Notes under the pieces: model-generated
Told to the model about the DNA's origin: nothing
Databases searched by the model: none
What the model saw: only the letters and a program-made list of their open reading frames with translations
From: an uncultured archaeon
GTDB taxonomy: Archaea; Altiarchaeota; Altiarchaeia; IMC4; SCGC-AAA252-I15
Length of the DNA stretch: 39,694 nucleotides
Reading direction: 5' to 3'
Assembly: GCA_902384455.1 (NCBI GenBank)
Contig: CABMCB010000014.1
Coordinates: forward strand, 1 to 39,694
Made by a program: the position numbers and the translations under genes
Shown: positions 8,556 to 16,325 of the stretch, in pieces
How positions within the stretch are numbered: the stretch's first letter is position 1
How the letters are laid out: every line of letters starts with the position of its first letter

Positions 8556-8567
8556 ATCAATAAACAC

Positions 8568-9851
8568 CTAATACGCCTTCTCCCATTTATTCACGCCACC
8601 CATGGACGCCCGCGAAACAACCGCCTTAAGCAGCGGCCAGATGTAGAATAGCATGACCATTACTGAGTACGGGAAGAAGAAGAAGAACGCTATGAAATGG
8701 CGGACGTCGGGTCTGCCTTCAAATTTGATCAATCCAAGCGTAGTGTATGTTATGTTTAAAGCGAATGAGATGAGCACCAGAAGGAAGAATGTCGTGAAAG
8801 CGTATACTCCAGTCAGCGTCCTATACGCGTATTCTATCATCCCGTATGCTGAAAGCCAGCCGAAGAAATACCTGAATGCGTTGTAGGAGAACTGCTGGTT
8901 GTATGTGACGAAATACATGAAATACCCCTGCATAATCTGGTACGCAGTTATGGGGATTACCACGAGGCCGTGTATGAACCAGTAAATTTGCGTTGGAATG
9001 CCGTATAACCCTATGGCGCCGTAATTGGGATTTAGGAATACGTCTTTGTGTTTGCGCAGAACCTGGAGTGTTCCCCTTCCCCACCTTATACGTTGTTTAG
9101 CTAACGAGGGGAGAGTCTGCGGCAGATTAGTGTGGATTACGGCTTTAGGCGCCATAGTAAGCAGCCAGCCTTTTTTCCTCAACCTAAGGCCGATGTCTAT
9201 GTCCTCTGATAGGGTGTCTGTGGACAGTCCTCCTACTGCTTCGAGAGCTTCTTTCTTGAATGCCACAAGGCACGGAAGTATGTATGTGCTGTTTATGTTG
9301 TTGTACACCCACCTCCATGCGGCGGACAATACGAACTCAAAATCCTGAAACCACGTGATTGGGTTGCTGTTCATGTTGCCGCGTATGACGCCTGAAACCG
9401 CGCCGATTCTTTCGTCTGCGAGCGGCGCAACCACCTCCCTAAGCGTCTGTTTTTCCATCGTGGTGTCTGCGTCAATCACCACCAAAATCCCGTAACGCGC
9501 AGACTTAGACGCAAGGTTGATGGCCATGGACTTGCCTCCGTGACTGCCCTTAAGCAGGCGTATGCGGGAGTCATTTGCAGCCATCCTCTTGATTACCTCC
9601 TCCGTCCTGTCCGTTGAGCCGTCATCCACGACTAGAACCTCAAATTCGGCCGGGTAATCGCTGTCTAATACGCTTTCTAAAGTGGCTTCTATGTACTTCT
9701 CTTCGTTGTGGGCCGGAACGACAACAGACGTCGAAGGAAAAGAACCGCTGTAGCAAACGCCGCGCTTTGCCGGCTTAAGCATAAGGAAAATCCAGCCGGA
9801 GTAAATGGTTATGAGGATTACGAATACGACGGAGAGTATCTGCTCAATCAT
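8568..9851 (-). CDS. processive family 2 glycosyltransferase (membrane)
   Basis: 427 residues. One N-terminal helix (about 5-26) precedes a GT-A domain: VVVPAHNEE (43-51), VVDDGSTD (74-81), IDADT (126-130), the catalytic SEDIDIG (215-221) and QRIRWGRG (253-260). The last is the Q-x-x-RW motif of chain-forming enzymes such as cellulose, chitin, hyaluronan and poly-N-acetylglucosamine synthases. Several C-terminal helices (about 285-410) would form the export channel. There is no PilZ domain. Its ATG overlaps the stop of the thioredoxin-fold gene by 4 bases. It likely polymerises a beta-linked sugar across the membrane; the sugar cannot be told. A second, related enzyme is encoded two genes upstream. 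Confidence 0.88.
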   Translation of the reverse strand: MIEQILSVVFVILITIYSGWIFLMLKPAKRGVCYSGSFPSTSVVVPAHNEEKYIEATLESVLDSDYPAEFEVLVVDDGSTDRTEEVIKRMAANDSRIRLLKGSHGGKSMAINLASKSARYGILVVIDADTTMEKQTLREVVAPLADERIGAVSGVIRGNMNSNPITWFQDFEFVLSAAWRWVYNNINSTYILPCLVAFKKEALEAVGGLSTDTLSEDIDIGLRLRKKGWLLTMAPKAVIHTNLPQTLPSLAKQRIRWGRGTLQVLRKHKDVFLNPNYGAIGLYGIPTQIYWFIHGLVVIPITAYQIMQGYFMYFVTYNQQFSYNAFRYFFGWLSAYGMIEYAYRTLTGVYAFTTFFLLVLISFALNITYTTLGLIKFEGRPDVRHFIAFFFFFPYSVMVMLFYIWPLLKAVVSRASMGGVNKWEKAY

Positions 9852-10567
9852 GTCTCATGCTTGGTTTCGTTTATGGGGGGCGCGCAAATAGACAGCTGCG
9901 GCGAATATTCGCATAAAAGCCGAGTCATCTCCTCGTTGTCGTGCATGCCGCAGTGCGTGTGCCCCTCTATAACAACGCAAGGGAATTCAGTCACATTATA
10001 GACCTTCATGAGCGCGTTCACTGCGCTGACGTTCCTGTCCGCGTCAAAACTGAATATCATTATCTCCTGGTCAATCTTGAGGTTGATGTACGTAAGCACA
10101 AAACCTTGGTCCTCGCACTTCTGGTTCTTCTCGCACTCACCATAGAAGTAAAGAATCACAGTCTGATTGTACCCGCACTCCTGCTTAACCTTGCCCAGCA
10201 TGGAAAGATGAATAATCTCCCTGCGATTCAAACGCTTCTTCTCCTGAATGTAAAAATCGTCGCTAGAAAAATCCTTAATCATCTTCCTATACTCCCTTAT
10301 GCGCCCATCAAGCTTCCAAAGGCGGCCTTCCATGTCGTTGAGCGAGTCTATTAGTGCTCCGCATGTTTGTGGTGTTGCGTTTATGTAGTTTATGAGGTAG
10401 TATGTGGATTCTATTTCTTCGAAGTCCTCTATGATTTCGTCCATTCTCTGCGTGACGGAGTCTTCTCTTTTCTGGCTGAGGATCAGGTTGATGGTGTAAA
10501 GGCTACTGAAGATTAATGCCGTTATAATCAGTGCCGTGGCGTACAGCCTTACATCACTTCGCGCCAT
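9848..10567 (-). CDS. membrane-anchored thioredoxin-fold protein
   Basis: 239 residues from the ATG at 10565-10567, chosen because AGGTGA stands four bases before it; a longer frame to 10708 would lie entirely inside the upstream glycosyltransferase. One N-terminal helix (about 9-31) is followed by a helical, probably coiled region (about 35-125) and a C-terminal domain resembling thioredoxin: strand TVILYFYG, cysteines C145 and C151 (C-x5-C rather than CxxC), and a cis-proline-like FPCVVI with P196. It is predicted to face outside the cell. Start overlaps the upstream gene by 19 bases and the end overlaps the next by 4, so it is translationally coupled to two glycosyltransferases. Redox role or structural role is open. 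Confidence 0.6.
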   Translation of the reverse strand: MARSDVRLYATALIITALIFSSLYTINLILSQKREDSVTQRMDEIIEDFEEIESTYYLINYINATPQTCGALIDSLNDMEGRLWKLDGRIREYRKMIKDFSSDDFYIQEKKRLNRREIIHLSMLGKVKQECGYNQTVILYFYGECEKNQKCEDQGFVLTYINLKIDQEIMIFSFDADRNVSAVNALMKVYNVTEFPCVVIEGHTHCGMHDNEEMTRLLCEYSPQLSICAPPINETKHET

Positions 10568-11811
10568 TTCACCTGTTTTTTCGCTGCTACAATGTATATG
10601 GAGATAATCCAGAATATGTGGTACGGCAGGAAGAAGAATAGGAAGCTTATGAATCCGAAGAGGTTTTTGCGGATGCTTTCGCCGAATATTTTCATGCCAA
10701 CTATGCACGCCGTCAGGTTCATGATGAACGGCGTAATCGCAAGAAGTATGAACATGTTGACTGTGGCGTAGCCGTCGAACTGGTAGTTTCTTATGAAGTT
10801 GGCGGCGAAAGGAGTGAAGTCGAATCCTACGCGGTAGTAGTTTTCAATCACCGCGGAAGTGTTTTGGATGAACATGAGTACTGTCGCTATGAACAGGGCT
10901 ATGCCGAGGAAGTTTCCGCCGTAATTTAGCGGCAAAAAGAACATCCCGAAGTTGCCAAGCGACCTGTTGAAGAAGGCGTCCTTGTGGGTTATCAGCGTCT
11001 GTATCGTGCCGGTGTACCAGCGTTTCCTCTGGAAGTACAAGTCTCTTATGTTGTCTGGGACGCGAGTGTAAGCAACGGCTCCGGGACAGCAGGCGATACG
11101 TTGGCCTGCCTTCTGCATGCGGTAAACGATTTCAGTGTCCTCAACAATGCTTCTGGGGTCGAAGCCGCCAATCTTAATCACGGCCTCTCTCTTGTACATG
11201 CTGAATTGTCCCGGCGTCAGGTATAGGCTGTCTAGGTATGAGATGATTTTTGGGTAGAATCCTAGTCCCAGGTTGTATTCTACTGCGATGATGCGTTCAA
11301 GCCAGTTTTTAGGTTCCAGTACGGCGACTCTGACTATGACGGCGCAGATGTTGTCTTCTTCGTAAAAGAACGGGAGCGTCTTTTTCAGGACGTCCGGCTC
11401 AACGACGGTGTCTGCGTCTATCGTGCCTACGAATTCGCTTGTCGCCTTCTGGAATCCCACGTTCAACGCGGCCGCTTTGCCGGCGTTCTTCTGTTCGACG
11501 TAAACTATGTCGCCGCGCTCGGCGTACGGCTTAAGTATGTCGCCGGTCCTGTCTTTGCTTCCGTCGTTGACTACGATAACATCAAGCTTGTCTTTGGGGT
11601 AATCCAGACGGAGGAGCGAATCCACAGTCTGAGCAATGCCCCGCTCCTCATTGAAAGCGGGAACAACGACGGAAATCCGCGGAAGCTCAGTTGGTCCCTT
11701 AGGAATCCTATGGAAATCCTTTCTGTTCCCAATGAAAGTTAGGGCGGTCACGATAAAGAAGAAGGTGATGATGAACCACACGACGTACACCAACGCTAAA
11801 AAATTGTCCAT
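10549..11811 (-). CDS. processive family 2 glycosyltransferase (membrane)
   Basis: 420 residues from the ATG at 11809-11811; four residues more if the ATG at 11823 is used. Layout matches its neighbour at 8568: an N-terminal helix, then VVVPAFNEE, VVNDGSKD, IDADTVV, VEDTEI and QRKRWYTG (the Q-x-x-RW motif), and three to four C-terminal helices. It is similar in plan but clearly diverged from the second copy, so the two may make different linkages or act as a pair. It is the first gene of the minus-strand operon; a TATA-like CATATTTTAG (11841-11850 on the plus strand) lies about 35 bases before the start. The acceptor and the sugar are unknown. Confidence 0.88.
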   Translation of the reverse strand: MDNFLALVYVVWFIITFFFIVTALTFIGNRKDFHRIPKGPTELPRISVVVPAFNEERGIAQTVDSLLRLDYPKDKLDVIVVNDGSKDRTGDILKPYAERGDIVYVEQKNAGKAAALNVGFQKATSEFVGTIDADTVVEPDVLKKTLPFFYEEDNICAVIVRVAVLEPKNWLERIIAVEYNLGLGFYPKIISYLDSLYLTPGQFSMYKREAVIKIGGFDPRSIVEDTEIVYRMQKAGQRIACCPGAVAYTRVPDNIRDLYFQRKRWYTGTIQTLITHKDAFFNRSLGNFGMFFLPLNYGGNFLGIALFIATVLMFIQNTSAVIENYYRVGFDFTPFAANFIRNYQFDGYATVNMFILLAITPFIMNLTACIVGMKIFGESIRKNLFGFISFLFFFLPYHIFWIISIYIVAAKKQVKWREVM

Positions 11812-11840
11812 GATACCCGCCAAAACAAGGCTACAGAGCC

Positions 11841-11850
11841 CTAAAATATG
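11841..11850 (-). promoter_or_regulatory. TATA-like box of the glycosyltransferase operon
   Basis: The minus strand reads CATATTTTAG here, which would start transcription near 11819, a few bases before the ATG at 11811. This fits a very short leader. Confidence 0.4.
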
Positions 11851-11858
11851 ATGTTTGT

Positions 11859-11888
11859 TCCATTAAATAGGGGTCGCTCCATTAAATA
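11859..11888 (+). promoter_or_regulatory. SRP54 promoter with duplicated TCCATTAAATA
   Basis: The 11-mer TCCATTAAATA occurs twice, at 11859-11869 and 11878-11888, 19 bases apart. The second copy is placed to act as the TATA box for SRP54 (ATG 11918), with a predicted start near 11911. The first copy may be an upstream factor-binding duplicate. Confidence 0.5.
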
Positions 11889-11917
11889 CTCCCCCAACAC
11901 AAGGAATTAAAACCAAA

Positions 11918-13237
11918 ATGGCGTTCGAAAAGCTTAAAGAAGGCCTTCAGGGAGCCATAAACGGCATACGCAAAGCAGTAGTATTCGACAAGAAAGCCGT
12001 CAGAGAGTATGTGAAAGAACTGCAGAAGACGCTGCTTTCCGCAGACGTCAACGTGCAATTAGTCCTAAACCTCAGCAAAAACATCGAGGAAAAAGCGCTT
12101 CTTGAGAAACCGCCAGGAAGCCTAAGCCGCACCGAAAACATAGTAAAAATCACATACGACGAACTCGTGGCGCTGCTTGGAACCGGCGAAAAACTCTCTC
12201 TTTCAGACGGCCAAAAAATAATGCTCGTGGGCGTACAAGGCTCAGGAAAAACCACCGCCGCAGCCAAACTAGCCCGTCACTACAAAAAACAAGGATTAAA
12301 CCCCAAACTAATATGCGCCGACCCATTCCGCCCGGCAGCATACGACCAGCTCAAGCAGCTGTCAGAAGAAATCAACGTACCATTCTACGGCGACCAAAAA
12401 CAGAAAGACAGCCTCAAAATCATAAACGAAGGCCTAAAACACTTCAAAAATGAAGGCCTACTCATAATCGACAGTGAAGGCCGCCATAAGTTGAATGAGG
12501 AGTTGATGGCGGATTTGAAGCGGGTTCATGACGCCGTTAAGCCGGATTTTACTCTTCTTGTGCTGGATGCAACGATAGGCCAGGCCGCTAAGGAGCAGAC
12601 GAAGGCGTTCATTGGCGCAATGCCTGTGAAGGGGGTTGTTTTGACTAAGACTGATGGGGGCGCCAAGGGCGGAGGTGCGATAAGCGCCTGCGCTGAAGCC
12701 GGAGCATCAGTATTATTCTTGGGGACTGGCGAGCACATACAGGATTTGGAGGAATTCGAGCCTAAACGTTTTGTCGGGAAGCTGCTTGGTTACGGGGATT
12801 TGGAGGGTTTGTTGGAGAAGGCTAAGGAGATTGAGTTCGACGAGGATTCGGCTAAACGCATGATTAAGGGGGATTTCACTTTGGTCGACGTCTACGAGCA
12901 GATTGAGCAGATGCAGAAGATGGGGCCTTTTAACAAGGTGTTGGAGATGCTTCCGTTTCAGGTGAATGTCCCAAAGGATATGTTACAGATGCAGGAGGAG
13001 AAAGTAAAGAAGTTCCGTTTCATCATGGACAGCATGACTCCTTGGGAGAAGGAAAACCCCATGGAAATAAAGAAGGACCGCATCGACCGCATAGCCGTCG
13101 GAAGCGGAACTTCGCCTGAAGACGTCCGCGACCTCCTGAACTACTACAAGAAAATGAAGAAGATGATGAAAGGAATGGGAGGCCGCAACATGCAGAAGAT
13201 GATGCGCAAATTCGGCGGCGCAATGCCCGGAATGTGA
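11918..13237 (+). CDS. srp54: signal recognition particle 54 kDa GTPase
   Basis: SRP54 binds signal sequences and 7S RNA and, with its receptor, targets ribosomes to the Sec translocon. It has 439 residues. The helical N domain (about 1-90) is followed by the G domain with GVQGSGKTT (105-113), DPFRPAAYDQL, the G3 region, TKTDGGAKGGGAIS, and GTGEHIQDLEEF. The Met-rich M domain ends in repeated K-M and G-G-M stretches. G3 reads DSEGR (185-189) instead of the usual DTAGR, an unusual change in a near-universal motif. Sense-strand codon use switches abruptly right after that motif, at about 12480, from A/C-rich to G/T-rich, and back by about 13050. It has its own promoter. Confidence 0.95.
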   Translation: MAFEKLKEGLQGAINGIRKAVVFDKKAVREYVKELQKTLLSADVNVQLVLNLSKNIEEKALLEKPPGSLSRTENIVKITYDELVALLGTGEKLSLSDGQKIMLVGVQGSGKTTAAAKLARHYKKQGLNPKLICADPFRPAAYDQLKQLSEEINVPFYGDQKQKDSLKIINEGLKHFKNEGLLIIDSEGRHKLNEELMADLKRVHDAVKPDFTLLVLDATIGQAAKEQTKAFIGAMPVKGVVLTKTDGGAKGGGAISACAEAGASVLFLGTGEHIQDLEEFEPKRFVGKLLGYGDLEGLLEKAKEIEFDEDSAKRMIKGDFTLVDVYEQIEQMQKMGPFNKVLEMLPFQVNVPKDMLQMQEEKVKKFRFIMDSMTPWEKENPMEIKKDRIDRIAVGSGTSPEDVRDLLNYYKKMKKMMKGMGGRNMQKMMRKFGGAMPGM

Positions 13238-13258
13238 CGTTGAGTTCAGTCTATAGAT

Positions 13259-13996
13259 ATGGCTAAACTACGGCGATACCTCTTTTATGGTATAACTGCC
13301 TCTATCCTTTTTCTTTCTACCCTCCTACTTATTGCTCAAAAACTGAAGGGCGGAGCGTTAGTCCATGACGCTGACTTTCTTTTGTATTTTGCTCCCGTAT
13401 TCATCTCGTTAATCCTCTTTTTCTCTTTTTATCTTTATCGAAATGATATATTTCGGAAGAAAAAAGTTAGTTCAATAAATGACGTAGCCCTGTCTATTCG
13501 AAGGAAATTAGGAAATCATTGGGAATTAGACGAAGACGGAATTACTGATCTAAAAGGGACTTACAAAGGTCGAGTTGTACGAATACTATTTTTACTAGAC
13601 GCTCGTCAACCCGTTACTTCAAGTATCGCCGACCTTCCAGATTACTTTGTACGTATCAACGTCTATATGCAGCATAAAAAAAACGTTGGTCATGGTGTAA
13701 CACAAATATTCTGGCAGTATCAAGTCTTTTCACTTCCTAAAATACCCCGTTCCAGTTATGTTGAAACAGATGATGTCACATTCGATAAAAAATTCTTTGT
13801 GCGAACCAACGACCGCGTTCAAGCACGTGATTTTCTTTCCCCCTCCATAATCCAATTAATAAAGCAAAATCTGCCGAAGCATCAAACGACATACCTAACC
13901 CTATCAGAAACAGAAATAGTAGCTCACACTGATGACCAGTTAGGCGAACCCGATATTTTAGATTTGCTCGATTTTCTTACAAAGCTATCTGTATAA
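13259..13996 (+). CDS. orphan protein with two N-terminal membrane helices
   Basis: 245 residues, not recognised. Two hydrophobic helices (about 7-27 and 40-60) form a hairpin near the N-terminus; the remaining ~180 residues look like a mixed alpha/beta soluble domain on the cytoplasmic side, without a motif I know. The layout resembles small membrane-tethered domains of unknown function. Codon use is AT-richer and more even than in the neighbours, and lacks the strong A/C or G/T blocks seen elsewhere, which may mean recent acquisition or fast evolution. It starts 21 bases after SRP54 and overlaps the next convergent gene by 20 bases. Confidence 0.6.
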   Translation: MAKLRRYLFYGITASILFLSTLLLIAQKLKGGALVHDADFLLYFAPVFISLILFFSFYLYRNDIFRKKKVSSINDVALSIRRKLGNHWELDEDGITDLKGTYKGRVVRILFLLDARQPVTSSIADLPDYFVRINVYMQHKKNVGHGVTQIFWQYQVFSLPKIPRSSYVETDDVTFDKKFFVRTNDRVQARDFLSPSIIQLIKQNLPKHQTTYLTLSETEIVAHTDDQLGEPDILDLLDFLTKLSV

Positions 13997-14420
13997 TCAC
14001 GGCTATTACGAGTAGGATGAAGAGTGTTATTGCGGCGATTATTGCGAGAATAAGTACCATCACCGGTATGCTTATTCCTGTGGCGTGGCTTATGAGGCTG
14101 GGCAGGCGCAATAGCAGGGAGCCCCATGTGGTGTCTTCGTCTTTCGCGAGGTCTTTTTCGGCTTCAGCAAGTTCCTTGAACTTCTTCTGAAGCTCCTCAT
14201 GCTGCTTCTTGATGTGCTCGTGCTTCGCCTCCACCTGAAGGCATTCTTCATCGCTTTCCGAAGTCTTCTTCTGCTTCTTGAATCCGGGACTGCAGACCCT
14301 AAGCTCCTCCTCTTCCTTACGGAGCTTCTCCTCAATCTTCCTCACTTCGTCGTACTTGCGGCCAAGCCGCCTGTGCGCCCTCGACTGTAGAGCATCGAAA
14401 ATTGTTTCGTCCAGCGCCAT
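13977..14420 (-). CDS. coiled-coil tail-anchored membrane protein
   Basis: 147 residues, no known family. About residues 20-95 are rich in E, K, Q and L in heptad-like order and should form a long coiled coil. A weak hydrophobic stretch (100-115) precedes a strong C-terminal membrane helix made of I, L, V and A (about 118-146). The coil would sit in the cytoplasm with the tail in the membrane. The last 20 bases overlap the convergent orphan gene. Possible roles include tethering or scaffolding; nothing in the neighbourhood decides it. Confidence 0.65.
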   Translation of the reverse strand: MALDETIFDALQSRAHRRLGRKYDEVRKIEEKLRKEEEELRVCSPGFKKQKKTSESDEECLQVEAKHEHIKKQHEELQKKFKELAEAEKDLAKDEDTTWGSLLLRLPSLISHATGISIPVMVLILAIIAAITLFILLVIAVIIQIAL

Positions 14421-14577
14421 TTTGCATATATGCGATTCGGGAAAAATAAATCGAGTGCGATACTCGTCTTACTCCGTGCTGTAGAGTCCGCCCGCCTCTT
14501 TTGTTTGCCAACGCAGAAAACAAGCACAGCAGCCGTCAACAAGTCCTATTTTTACTCTTTGATTCGCAATATCAGCT

Positions 14578-15357
14578 ATGAATACAGTGTATCGCACAGG
14601 CGTCTCCAAAACACTCGACCCTGCGCAGGACAGTGACTGCTTGATAGTGCAGAATGCTCGTCAAATATACGGTATTCTAGTTCAACCAGCAATGTTCATT
14701 GGCGGCGAAAATTTAACTCCCCAGCAACAAACATCTGATGCCTTAAAGGCGGTGGAACTAAGTCGTGTCGGCACGCCAAGAGTGAGCGGATCCTACATGG
14801 AGCCTGGTTTGACTCCGGAATTATGCGGCGCTCTAGCGAGGAGCAATCTACCAGAACAGGAGCGGTTTTTGATTGTTGCTAAGGCGCTACGTACGACGGT
14901 GGTCGCAGGTGAAGACCTTACCGCAGAGATAAGTCGGAGTAAGCTACTTGAGCAGGCGTTGTTTCTTGAGGCCGGAGCTACGGCATTAAGCCGCGGAAGC
15001 AGGAGATTAGGTGTTGTTGACGTAAAGGATACAGACGACGCTAATCGGGTCTTAATAACTTTATCCGAGGACGCCCCTGTGGTTGATGCGGCATCGCGAA
15101 TAGCAGAGTTGCTGTCCGGTTCTTCCGATTCAAAACACGAGTATGCGGTTGTCGGCGCACGTCAAAAAGGAGACGGTGGTGTTGCCGCTGACATTTCATT
15201 AAAAAGCAAGGGAATTGGTAAAGACCCTAACATTCCAGACGGTTTGTTCGTAGTCGAAGGTCCTGCAGGCGCAACTAGGACTGTAACGGTCTATCCGGGA
15301 ACCACCGAGCACCCAATCAGTGATTTGAAGAGGATTATGTCTCAACATAAAGATTAA
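14578..15357 (+). CDS. orphan soluble protein
   Basis: 259 residues without signal peptide or membrane helix, not recognised. The middle part is helical (about 60-130); the C-terminal third has strand-rich, Gly-rich text (VVGARQKGDGGVAADISLKS) that faintly recalls the DHHA1-type nucleic-acid-binding domain, but no DHH catalytic motif is present, so I do not assign it. A TATA-like TATTTTTAC at about 14547-14556 predicts a leaderless start. Codon choice is even, unlike the blocky genes around it. It lies between two minus-strand genes. Confidence 0.6.
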   Translation: MNTVYRTGVSKTLDPAQDSDCLIVQNARQIYGILVQPAMFIGGENLTPQQQTSDALKAVELSRVGTPRVSGSYMEPGLTPELCGALARSNLPEQERFLIVAKALRTTVVAGEDLTAEISRSKLLEQALFLEAGATALSRGSRRLGVVDVKDTDDANRVLITLSEDAPVVDAASRIAELLSGSSDSKHEYAVVGARQKGDGGVAADISLKSKGIGKDPNIPDGLFVVEGPAGATRTVTVYPGTTEHPISDLKRIMSQHKD

Positions 15358-15395
15358 TCAATTATGCGGACGCAGTAACCTCTCTGAAGAAATGC

Positions 15396-16307
15396 CTAAT
15401 CTGCAGGCAGCGCTCTTAACCGGTAGTGCGTCTGCAAAAGCAATTGGCTTTTGTTACTCTCTCTGGCTGAATCAAGCAATGGTGTTTCGCATTCGATTTC
15501 GGACTGTACGTCCGTTTCCTTGATTTTATCCCCCGTGATGTTAGTTATGGGTATGCCGTAGAGCGCCAGTTCAACGCAGGAGCCGGCGTCTCCCTCGTTA
15601 AGCGACAAACGTATCCTGTCCAATTCATCTCTCATGCGGGTTTTGTCTGATGCCGCGAATTCAGTCTGCATTCCCATGCTTCTCATCCAGTAGTTCATTT
15701 CCGCGGCAACGGCGACGCTTGCTCTTGTGCGAAGGTCTTCAAGTCCGCCGTACATGAATGCTTTGTCTTGTCCTGTTACTGCGAGGTTGAGTCCGAGTTG
15801 TTTCATGTAGAAAAACATGTTTGCGGTTCCGTAAGGGTAGCTGGTTCTGTATTCGTTTAGCGTGTTCGCCATAAGCTGCTCGTCTTTTTCTGTGACGTTG
15901 GTTTGTATGCCAAGTGCCTGTAGGTAGTAGTGCGTTTGCGCAATCAAGAATCCGCTTTTAGATTCGCGGGCGACATCAATTTCTTTGAGCATCAACTCCT
16001 TGTCTGCGTCGGTTATTTGAGGGACCTTAAGCGGAGTCTTAGGTTTTACTATCTCCGGTTGGACTGTGGCGTTGGGTGAGGTTTCCGCTGGAAGATGCAC
16101 TTCAGGCAAAGAAGGAACTGGCGTAGTGCCCCTATGGAGCGACCCAGCCAAAAAAAGAAGTACAGAGAAAACTACCGCTGAAATCACCATTGCGAAAACA
16201 AGCAACGCCATATTCGAGGGGTACTTCGCAGACTCTTTCCTGCGCCCCCTAACGTTAAGAGAGTACAACCGACCTTCCCCCTTTTTATCAACGGCTCTCA
16301 GCGACAT
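15396..16307 (-). CDS. membrane-anchored protein with five ~40-residue helical repeats
   Basis: 303 residues. A basic N-terminus precedes one membrane helix (about 34-56) and a Pro/Thr-rich linker (60-97). The rest is a tandem repeat: an Asp at 102, 142, 181, 221 and 260 starts each unit, an Arg follows 12 residues later in the first four, and a (L/M/Y)G pair recurs at 132, 171, 211 and 250. The period is therefore 39-40 residues. The last unit ends with ARESNKSQLLLQTHYRLRAL, nearly the same as ARESKSGFLIAQTHYYLQAL in the first. Each unit looks like a helical hairpin resembling, but not matching, TPR. It is predicted to sit outside the cell. Function unknown; protein binding is the obvious guess. 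Confidence 0.65.
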   Translation of the reverse strand: MSLRAVDKKGEGRLYSLNVRGRRKESAKYPSNMALLVFAMVISAVVFSVLLFLAGSLHRGTTPVPSLPEVHLPAETSPNATVQPEIVKPKTPLKVPQITDADKELMLKEIDVARESKSGFLIAQTHYYLQALGIQTNVTEKDEQLMANTLNEYRTSYPYGTANMFFYMKQLGLNLAVTGQDKAFMYGGLEDLRTRASVAVAAEMNYWMRSMGMQTEFAASDKTRMRDELDRIRLSLNEGDAGSCVELALYGIPITNITGDKIKETDVQSEIECETPLLDSARESNKSQLLLQTHYRLRALPAD

Positions 16308-16325
16308 CTCCTGTGGAATAGAATA

